NCBI GenBank assembly: GCA_937879875.1
Contig: CALFMN010000091.1
Span: 1 to 59,922, forward strand
Source of the DNA: an uncultured Chloroflexota bacterium
Lineage (GTDB): Bacteria; Chloroflexota; Dehalococcoidia; CAUJGQ01
Reading direction: 5' to 3'
DNA length: 59,922 bases
The translations under genes and the position numbers were made by a program. Under the pieces are notes generated by a model. The model did no database searches and had not been told where the DNA came from. It was given only the letters and a program-made list of their open reading frames with translations. Below, piece by piece: positions 50,836-57,023 of this stretch. Every line of letters begins with the position of its first letter. Within the stretch, counting starts at the first letter, position 1.

Positions 50836-51495
50836 CTATCCGCCCTCTTTGGCGAGCAGCCGCCGGGCAACGTCGGTGAAGACGTCGTAGTCTTGAGCGC
50901 CGACCATCAGGAAGCGGTTGTTGAAGACGAATGCGGGCGTGCCGGTGATGCCGTTCGCCTGCGCCCAGGCAGTCCAGTCGTCGACCTCGGCGGCGTAGCG
51001 CTGATCGGCGAGCGCCCGGCTCAGTGCCTCGGTATCGAGGCCGGCGCCGCGCGCCACGTCGAGCAGGACGTCGCGGTTGCCGATGTCGCGCGCCTCTTCA
51101 AAGTAGGCGTGCAGCAGGGCGCGATGAAACGCCTCGAACGGCTCTGGTCCGGCGGCGCGGGCAAACTCGCCGGCCTCAAGCGCCAGCCGCGAATTTGAAA
51201 TGAAGCTCTTCTGCTTCATCTCGAGCCCGGCCTCCGCCGCCAGGCGACGCAGATGTTCGTACATCGCGGCGCGCCGGCCGCTCGGCGCGCCGTCGGCCGC
51301 CTTGCCCTCCGCCGGTGTCTCAGGGTGCAGTTCGAACGGCACCCAATCGACATCCACGGGGAACTCGCGCTGCAGCTGTTCGACCCGCACGAGGCCGATC
51401 AGGCACCACGGTCAGATGTAGTCGGACACGACCAGCAGATGCAGCCGACCGGACGCTTTGCGTTCGATCAGTTCGGCGATCGCGGCATCACTCAT
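50836..51495 (-). CDS. DsbA/FrnE-family thiol oxidoreductase with in-frame TGA: probable selenoprotein (UPWC)
   Basis: Read through a TGA at 51414-51412, this is a 219-aa thioredoxin-fold protein. The first strand (GRLHLLVVSDYI) runs into TGA-PWCLIGLVRVEQLQ. Family members have CPWC exactly here (for example SD-x-x-CPWCYIG), so the TGA replaces the first catalytic Cys (residue 28); Cys31 is retained. The helical insert and the cis-Pro strand GITGTPAFVFNNRFLMVGAQ follow as usual, and the frame is otherwise open. Neighbouring genes use TGA as a normal stop. A hairpin fitting the bacterial SECIS model starts 22 nt after the TGA. The start ATG at 51495 has TATACT six bases upstream and no ribosome site, suggesting a leaderless mRNA. 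Without readthrough, an annotation would call only 50836-51390, missing the active site. Confidence 0.8.
51371..51389 (-). promoter_or_regulatory. Candidate bacterial SECIS hairpin
   Basis: In the mRNA, UGCGG - loop GUCGAACAG - CUGCA: five pairs including one G-U. The stem starts 22 nt after the UGA and the 9-nt loop begins with G, as the bSECIS model asks. A weaker outer stem CUCGUGC/GCGCGAG (51393-51364) is an alternative. Not tested by folding software. Confidence 0.5.
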
Positions 51496-51501
51496 GGCCG
51501 C

Positions 51502-51507
51502 AGTATA
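51502..51507 (-). promoter_or_regulatory. -10 element TATACT of the DsbA-like gene
   Basis: Minus-strand TATACT, six bases before the ATG at 51495. Transcription would begin at or next to the start codon. Confidence 0.45.
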
Positions 51508-51555
51508 CCGCGCCGGCGGCAACTCGGCGCAGCGCGTCTGTGCGGGCTGAATCGG

Positions 51556-51561
51556 TATACT
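51556..51561 (+). promoter_or_regulatory. -10-like element TATACT of the divergent membrane gene
   Basis: Plus-strand TATACT 70 nt before the ATG at 51632, back to back with the DsbA-like promoter. Confidence 0.35.
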
Positions 51562-51631
51562 GTCCGGGAACAGGTGAAATCGGCGCGGGCGAGCCGGTTT
51601 CGGCCACGCCGGCGCGAGAGGACAAGAGCGT

Positions 51632-52486
51632 ATGAGCACCACCTGGGTGAAGGTCGGCTACGCCATTCTGCTCGGGCTCGTGCTCGCGCTGGCGGCCGGC
51701 TTCGGCTCAGCCATCTTCATCTCCGAACCGAAGCCGCCGCAGCCGGCCGGCGTCACCTTTACGCAGCTCAGCGGGCAAACGACCGACGCCGAGACGGCGC
51801 GCGAGGCGAAGCAGATCGACGGCTACTACGGCGATGTGCAGACCTACAAGAGCAAGTATCCGGACTACCAGCGCAACATCTTCATCGCGTTCGCGGTCGC
51901 GGGGCTGGTCTTCGGCATCATCGGCGTGGCGCTGCCGGCGATCGTCAACTACCTGCGCTTCGGCTTTCTGATCGGCGGCGGCCTGCTGCTGGCGGCGGGG
52001 AGCTGGTTCGTGATTCAGCCCGTGCCGCTGGGTACAGAAAATCCGTCCGGCATTCTCACCCTGCTCGTGGTCGGCACACCCAACGTGCTGGATACGGCGG
52101 CGCGCTTCCTGCGCTTCGCCATTGCGCTGGTCGGCGTGCTGCTGCTGCTGTTCGTCGGCCTCTGGCGGCTGACCGAGTGGTCCACGAGCACGCCCGCCAC
52201 GGCCGGCGCGGCTGTCGTTCCGGTGGCCGGCCCGCCGCCGGGGCCGTCGTCGGTGGCCGCGGCCGCGGCCCCGCTGGCACAGGCGCAACCGCCGCGGCCC
52301 AGCGAAGAGTCGCTCAAGTGGGCCAGGCCTGAGGATCGCACCGCCGCCGATTTTCAGCCCCCGGAGACGGTGCAACCGACACGCATGATCGAGCCCGAAC
52401 CGGCCCCGCCGGAGCCGGTTGCCGCCGAGCCCGCGCCGGCCAGCGCACCGCCCGGCTCCTCGGAGGAGGGCACGCCCGCGGGCTGA
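51632..52486 (+). CDS. Four-helix membrane protein with proline-rich tail, unknown function
   Basis: A 284-aa protein. Helices at about 9-30 (AILLGLVLALAAGFGSAIFI), 87-106, 110-130 and 165-185. Between the first two helices is a hydrophilic loop with QIDGYYGDVQTYKSKYPDYQ. From about residue 195 the chain is Ala/Pro-rich and acidic (PEPAPPEPVAAEPAPA) and probably disordered. I do not recognise the family. It is divergent from the DsbA-like gene. Confidence 0.75.
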   Translation: MSTTWVKVGYAILLGLVLALAAGFGSAIFISEPKPPQPAGVTFTQLSGQTTDAETAREAKQIDGYYGDVQTYKSKYPDYQRNIFIAFAVAGLVFGIIGVALPAIVNYLRFGFLIGGGLLLAAGSWFVIQPVPLGTENPSGILTLLVVGTPNVLDTAARFLRFAIALVGVLLLLFVGLWRLTEWSTSTPATAGAAVVPVAGPPPGPSSVAAAAAPLAQAQPPRPSEESLKWARPEDRTAADFQPPETVQPTRMIEPEPAPPEPVAAEPAPASAPPGSSEEGTPAG

Positions 52487-52658
52487 GCGGCACCGCTGCG
52501 CGTGCGCTCTCCAGGGAAGGTGCTCCAGGGAGCGGCGCGGACTTCTGCAGGACCGTGGCCAGTGCTCACGCGCCTGCGGGGATCTGCTCTCGCTGCGGCG
52601 TTACCTCCATCCCTTGCAGCCGTCATTGCGTCCAGCACAGAGCTGCGACGGGGAACGG

Positions 52659-52950
52659 ATGGCCGCGTATGTCTTCGCCAACGCCTGGCAGCAGGGCCGC
52701 GAGCGCCTCGAAAGCGCCGTGGGGCTGGTCGACGTCGCCGCTGAGGGTCGGGCCTTCGTGATGGAAGGCGGGTTCGCCCGGCGCCCGCTGGTTTCGGCTC
52801 TCGATGCAGCAGTTGCGCGGTACGCTGGCTGGGCCGGGAAAGCTTGCCAAGCAGGAGGTCGAGCACATGCTGGAGCTATTCGAAGACCCGGAGTGGGCCG
52901 CGCTCTCGCCGCTGATCCTGGCCGCCTGGGGCCGGCGGCCGGAGACATAG
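52659..52950 (+). pseudogene. Remnant of a class I SAM-dependent methyltransferase
   Basis: The start MAAYVFANAWQQGRERL matches the N terminus common in Chloroflexota/actinobacterial methyltransferases. In another frame, the end QQLRGTLAGPGKLAKQEVEH and LFEDPEWAALSPLILAAWGR match the C terminus of the same family, stopping at 52950. The SAM-binding middle of roughly 150-200 residues is missing, and the two pieces are out of frame. It is therefore an internally deleted pseudogene. Confidence 0.65.
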
Positions 52951-52995
52951 CGGCGCCGGGGCAAACCGGCGGTTGGCTATCCTGAAAGACTGCCG

Positions 52996-53748
52996 TCACG
53001 CCGGCTCAGGCTCCTGCTGCAGAACCGCTCTGAGCAGCGGAGCGACCGGACCAAGATCCTCGGTTGCCGTCTGCCAGACGATGGAGAGCTTGATCTCGAC
53101 ATAGTTGTGCACGATCACGTTGCGCATGCCGCGCATGAGCGCCCAAGGAACCTCTGTATGCCTGCCGCGGATCTCAGCAGGTATCTGGTTCAACGCTTCA
53201 CCAAGGACTTCAAAATTGCGGAGCACCGCATCGATACGCATCTGATCGCGCTCAAACTGCGCCTCGGTCAGGCCGAGCGTGTAGCGCTGAATCCGCTCGA
53301 TGCACTCCAGCATGTCTTCTGCGTACAGCTTCCAGTGGCGGGGTGGGCGGCGCTGCGAATCGTCGTCCTCACCATACGGCGGTGGCGTTTCATGGACGGC
53401 GTCAGATCGCTCTGAACCGTTCGTTGTCGGTGAAGCGAGAAAGACGGAGATCGCTTCACTATAGATCCGATCGCGCAGCTGCGGCTTGACGCTGTCCTCG
53501 ATTCCGAGATCGACACTGTGTCCTAGCAGGGTCTCCAGACGCTGCTGGACGCCCACCAGGTGGAACAAGCCGACCGGCGCGCTGAAGGTGACGAGCAGGT
53601 CGACGTCGGAATCGGGCCGCGCCTCGTCGCGGGCGACAGAGCCGAACAGGCGCAGGCTGGCGACCTGCAGCGCCGCCAGCTCCGCCTTGTGCTCGCGCAA
53701 GATGCGCAGCGCGTCGTCCCGGCGCATCACCTGTCGCTCTGCCTGCAT
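52996..53748 (-). CDS. Fused MNT nucleotidyltransferase-HEPN protein
   Basis: A 250-aa fusion of the two halves of a type VII-like toxin-antitoxin module. N-terminal MNT domain: LRLFGSVARDEARPDSDVDL carries GSxAR and the DxD metal pair. After a variable linker (about 115-140) comes the HEPN domain: HWKLYAEDMLECIERIQRYT, then the RNase motif RNVIVHNY (Rx4HxY). In known pairs HEPN is an RNase toxin and MNT AMPylates it at the Tyr; here both are on one chain. The DNA of the MNT part is nearly identical to that of the next locus. An alternative start at 53727 would remove seven residues. Confidence 0.88.
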   Translation of the reverse strand: MQAERQVMRRDDALRILREHKAELAALQVASLRLFGSVARDEARPDSDVDLLVTFSAPVGLFHLVGVQQRLETLLGHSVDLGIEDSVKPQLRDRIYSEAISVFLASPTTNGSERSDAVHETPPPYGEDDDSQRRPPRHWKLYAEDMLECIERIQRYTLGLTEAQFERDQMRIDAVLRNFEVLGEALNQIPAEIRGRHTEVPWALMRGMRNVIVHNYVEIKLSIVWQTATEDLGPVAPLLRAVLQQEPEPA

Positions 53749-53764
53749 CTGTTCACCTTGCGAG

Positions 53765-54109
53765 CTATGGCTCGCGCCGCAGGATTTCCTGCAACTGCTG
53801 GCGCAGCGGCTGGAGTCGGTTCTGAGCGACGCCCCAGACGATCTCGAGATCGACGGTGTAGTAGCCGTGGGCCAGAATGTTGCGCATCGCCCGGATGGTA
53901 TTCCAGGGGACGCCGCTGTATCGATCGCGGATCTCGTCGGGCACGCGTCCGGCAGCTTCGCCGATCACTTCGAGATTGCGTACAACGGCGTCGATCTTCT
54001 CTTGATTCTCCAGGAAATCAGCGTAAGAGACTCCGCGCGTATAGGTCAGCGCCCGCTCAGCGCTGCGCAGCATGTCCTCGATATACAGCTTCCACTCTCT
54101 ATTCGGCAG
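53765..54109 (-). CDS. HEPN (HepT-like) RNase toxin; start codon uncertain
   Basis: The domain runs REWKLYIEDMLRSAERALTY to RNILAHGYY, where Rx4HxY is intact, and ends at 53765. From 54109 the length is 114 aa, usual for HepT. There is no ATG, GTG or TTG in frame between the end of the MNT gene and the domain. The codon at 54109 is CTG with GGAGG six bases upstream; the only in-frame ATG (54199) lies deep in the MNT gene and would add 30 unlikely residues. Either CTG initiates, or a frameshift joins it to MNT as in the fused neighbour. Confidence 0.75.
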   Translation of the reverse strand: MPNREWKLYIEDMLRSAERALTYTRGVSYADFLENQEKIDAVVRNLEVIGEAAGRVPDEIRDRYSGVPWNTIRAMRNILAHGYYTVDLEIVWGVAQNRLQPLRQQLQEILRREP

Positions 54110-54389
54110 GGATCGCCTCCGCGAAGATGCGTTGCCGAAGCTGCGGTCTGACGCTGCGTTCCAGCACCAGATCGACCTCGTGGCCGAGCAGCCCTTCAAG
54201 AAAGAGTTTGACGTTTGCCAGGTCGAACAGATCGACCGGTGCGCTGAAGGTGACGAGCAGATCGACGTCGGAATCGGGCCGCGCCTCGTCGCGGGCGACA
54301 GAGCCGAACAGGCGCAGGCTGGCGATCTTCAGCGCCGCCAGCTCCGCCCGGTGCTCGCGCAGGATGCGCAGTGCTTCGTCGCGACGCAT
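54099..54389 (-). CDS. MNT-domain nucleotidyltransferase (MntA-like antitoxin)
   Basis: A 96-aa protein starting MRRDEALRILREHRAELAAL. LFGSVARDEARPDSDVDLLV has the GSxAR and DxD active-site motifs of minimal nucleotidyltransferases, which AMPylate and neutralise HEPN toxins. The stop at 54101-54099 lies inside the first codons of the HEPN reading frame, so the two genes overlap by 11 bp if HEPN starts at CTG 54109. About 123 bp are almost identical to the fused gene at 53583-53705. Confidence 0.85.
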   Translation of the reverse strand: MRRDEALRILREHRAELAALKIASLRLFGSVARDEARPDSDVDLLVTFSAPVDLFDLANVKLFLEGLLGHEVDLVLERSVRPQLRQRIFAEAIPAE

Positions 54390-54442
54390 ATGTTGCCGCC
54401 TTCCTCTGCTATCAGTGTACGCCGGGACGGTGGCGGCATGAG

Positions 54443-55546
54443 CTATGGGCCGGTTGCGGCAAGACCGTGGCGGAAAGCGTAGGCGGTGGCGTCGGCGCGG
54501 CCGCGGGCGCCGATCTTGCCGTAGAGGTTGGTGACGTGCCGCTCGACCGTGCCCTCGCTGATCACCAGCGCGGCGGCGATCTCGTGCGTGCTGCGCCCCG
54601 CGGCGATCAGCCGCAAGACCTCGGTTTCGCGGGGCGAGAGGGCAGCGATCGTCCGTATCGCGCCCGGATTGGTCTCCGGGGCAATGGCGGCGTGTGCAGC
54701 CGGTGATTGTTCGTCGCCCTCGGCGAGGAATTCGGCGATCGCCGCGAACAGTATGTCGGCCTCCGCTTCGTGCGGCAGCGGCAGATGGTTGCGACCGGGA
54801 AGCGGCAACAGCACGGCGTTGGGGATGGCGGCCGTCAGCTCGCGGGAGTAGGCGAAGGGCGAGCCCAGATCGCCGGAGCGGTGCGTAACTAGCGTGGGTA
54901 CACATACCCGCGGCAGCAACGGGCGCATGTCCACCTGCCAGAGCGCGGCCATGAAGCCGGCCGCGACTTCGGGCGAGGCCGACACCCGTTGCAACTCATT
55001 GTGCCAACGGGCGAACGCGTCGTCGGCATCGGGAAACATCAGGTTAGTGAAAATCTGACGAAACGCGGGATTCTCTCTGCCCCAGCCCGCGCGCACGAGC
55101 GTGAGCAGCGCCTCGGCGTCCGTGGCGCTGAGCGAAAGCTCCAGATTCGGCCGGAAGAAAGCGCCGTGCAGCACGAGCCGGCTGACGCGCTCGGGGTGTG
55201 CCACGGCGTAGGCGATCGCCGGCGCCGCGCCGTCTGAAGTACCGATCAGCGCGAATCGCTCCAGCGCCAGCGCATCGACGACGGTCGCGAGATCATGCAC
55301 TTTGGCATCAAGCGAGAAGTCGGAGACGTTTCGGTCCGAGAGCCCCATGCCGCGGCCGTCGTAGCGAACCAGCCGAAAGCGGCTGCCCAGGTGCCGCACC
55401 CACGGCTGCCAAAACGGGCCGCCGCGCTCGAACTCGAGGTGCGTGAGCCAGCCGAGCACGCGCACGACCGGATAGCCCGCGCCGCTCGTAGCGTAGGCGA
55501 TGCGCACGCCGTTGTCCGTGGTGCAATAGCGGATCGGTTCCTGCAT
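54443..55546 (-). CDS. Alpha/beta hydrolase fused to a LuxR-type DNA-binding domain
   Basis: A 367-aa regulator. Residues about 1-280 are an alpha/beta hydrolase: VRYDGRGMGLSDRN, nucleophile elbow GTSDGAAPA (Ser in G-T-S-D-G) and the late PLPGRNHLPLPHE His. Residues about 300-367 are a LuxR HTH: LSPRETEVLRLIAAGRSTHE, ISEGTVERHVTNLY, RADATAYAFRHGLA. Such fusions are common in actinobacteria and Chloroflexota and may sense an ester or lactone. The HTH is almost identical to that of the ATPase at 57024-59552. TATACT lies eight bases before the ATG. Confidence 0.92.
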   Translation of the reverse strand: MQEPIRYCTTDNGVRIAYATSGAGYPVVRVLGWLTHLEFERGGPFWQPWVRHLGSRFRLVRYDGRGMGLSDRNVSDFSLDAKVHDLATVVDALALERFALIGTSDGAAPAIAYAVAHPERVSRLVLHGAFFRPNLELSLSATDAEALLTLVRAGWGRENPAFRQIFTNLMFPDADDAFARWHNELQRVSASPEVAAGFMAALWQVDMRPLLPRVCVPTLVTHRSGDLGSPFAYSRELTAAIPNAVLLPLPGRNHLPLPHEAEADILFAAIAEFLAEGDEQSPAAHAAIAPETNPGAIRTIAALSPRETEVLRLIAAGRSTHEIAAALVISEGTVERHVTNLYGKIGARGRADATAYAFRHGLAATGP

Positions 55547-55554
55547 TGCGCCGT

Positions 55555-55560
55555 AGTATA
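55555..55560 (-). promoter_or_regulatory. -10-like element TATACT of the hydrolase-LuxR gene
   Basis: Minus-strand TATACT eight bases before the ATG at 55546; suggests a leaderless mRNA. Confidence 0.4.
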
Positions 55561-55586
55561 GCGCGGTTGCAGAGCAGTTGGCTGCG

Positions 55587-56837
55587 CTACAGTGCCCGCA
55601 TGCGCTTCGAGCGCACGAGAATCATGAGCTGAAGCAGCGTGGCCACGGCGCACCACCAGAACAGCACGGGCTGCGCCGACCACTTGTCGATCATCAATCC
55701 CATCAGTAGGGCGCCGAGCGGCGTGATCGCGCTGAAGGTCAGGTAGAGCGCCAGCACGCGGCCGCGGTAGTCGTCCTCGATGTTGAACTGCAACTGCGTC
55801 TGATTGAACGTGTTATAGACCGTATTCGCCACGCCCGCGATTGCCAGGCAGCCGAGCGCCAGCCAGAAGTTGCCGGCGACGGCGAACACCGCGATGAAGG
55901 CCATGTAGATCGCGTTGCCGGCCATCATCGCCCAGCCCTGGCGGCGGAAGCCGCCCATGCCCGCCACCCAGGCCGCGCCCGCGATCGAGCCGATGCCCAC
56001 GCCGGAGAGCAGCACGCCGTAGCCCAGCGCACCCACGCCCAACAGGTTGGCGAAGACGGGCATGAAGCGCAGATACGGATAGACGAAGAACGAGGGGATC
56101 GTGGCGATAATCAGCAGCATCAGCACCACGCGATGGCTGAGCGCGTAGCGCACGCCGTCGCCGATGCTGCGCAGCACCGAGCCCTGGTTCGCGCTGCGCG
56201 TGCCGGGTGTGCGGATCAAAAAGGTGGCGCCGCTGGCCAGCACGTAGGCGCCGGCCTGCGCGAAGAAGCAGCTTGAGACGCCGCTGACGCCGATCAGCAG
56301 CCCGCCCAGCGACGGGCCGACGATGCGGGTGATGTTGCCGAACATCGCATTCAGCGCCACGGCGTTGGTCAGGTCTTCCGCGCCGACCACGTCGTAGACC
56401 ATCACCTGCCGCGCCGGCTGGCTGACGCTCGCCACCAGCCCGTCGAGCACGGCGGTGATGTAGAGCTGCCAGATGCGGATCCAGCCGCCGGCGACGAGAA
56501 TCGCGAGCACCACGGCCGTAATCGCGCCGAGGAACGTCGAGATGGAGAGCAGGTTGCGGCGGTTGGTGCGGTCGGCGATGGCGCCGCCGAAGGGCGTGAC
56601 GATCAGCACCGCCAGGCCGCGAATGAAGGAGAAGATGCCGAGCTGCGCCGCCGAGCCGGTGAGCAGATAGACGAGCCAGCCCTGGCCGACGGTCTGGATC
56701 CAGTCGCCCATCTGCGAGCCCATCGTACCGACGAGCAGGTAGCGGAAGTCCGGGTGGGAAAAGGCGCTGAGCGCCCAGCGGCGGCGCGGCAGATCGGCAT
56801 GATCCGTTGCGGCCGCCGTGAGCGTGGCGGGTTGCAT
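55587..56837 (-). CDS. MFS transporter (EntS/MFS_3-like)
   Basis: A 416-aa transporter with about 12 helices. FSHPDFRYLLVGTMGSQMGD is the usual start of this subfamily; GGAIADRTNRRNLL is the MFS loop 2-3 signature; QPARQVMVYDVVGAEDLTNA and IVGPSLGGLLIG are further landmarks. Related proteins export siderophores and macrolides. The substrate is unknown. It sits between two LuxR-type regulators on the same strand and may be controlled by one of them. Confidence 0.92.
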   Translation of the reverse strand: MQPATLTAAATDHADLPRRRWALSAFSHPDFRYLLVGTMGSQMGDWIQTVGQGWLVYLLTGSAAQLGIFSFIRGLAVLIVTPFGGAIADRTNRRNLLSISTFLGAITAVVLAILVAGGWIRIWQLYITAVLDGLVASVSQPARQVMVYDVVGAEDLTNAVALNAMFGNITRIVGPSLGGLLIGVSGVSSCFFAQAGAYVLASGATFLIRTPGTRSANQGSVLRSIGDGVRYALSHRVVLMLLIIATIPSFFVYPYLRFMPVFANLLGVGALGYGVLLSGVGIGSIAGAAWVAGMGGFRRQGWAMMAGNAIYMAFIAVFAVAGNFWLALGCLAIAGVANTVYNTFNQTQLQFNIEDDYRGRVLALYLTFSAITPLGALLMGLMIDKWSAQPVLFWWCAVATLLQLMILVRSKRMRAL

Positions 56838-57023
56838 GAGAGCGAGCGTACCTTTTGCAGTGCTGCTGTGTCGGAAGCGGCGCGGTGCGGGGAGTCAACG
56901 ACCCCACCGTACCAGACGGCCAAGATACGAACCACCGCCGATGCGACGAGCGGCGGCTTCGTCATCCGACATTTACGCAGTGTCGCGCCCATTTCGTCCG
57001 ACGCCGAGGGTGCTGAGATACGG

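Noticed and set aside
51412..51642. Separate 76-codon minus-strand gene ending at the TGA
   Set aside because: Its last 27 codons are the N-terminal strand of the DsbA-like protein; the part before 51495 is promoter sequence. It is better explained as one selenoprotein gene.
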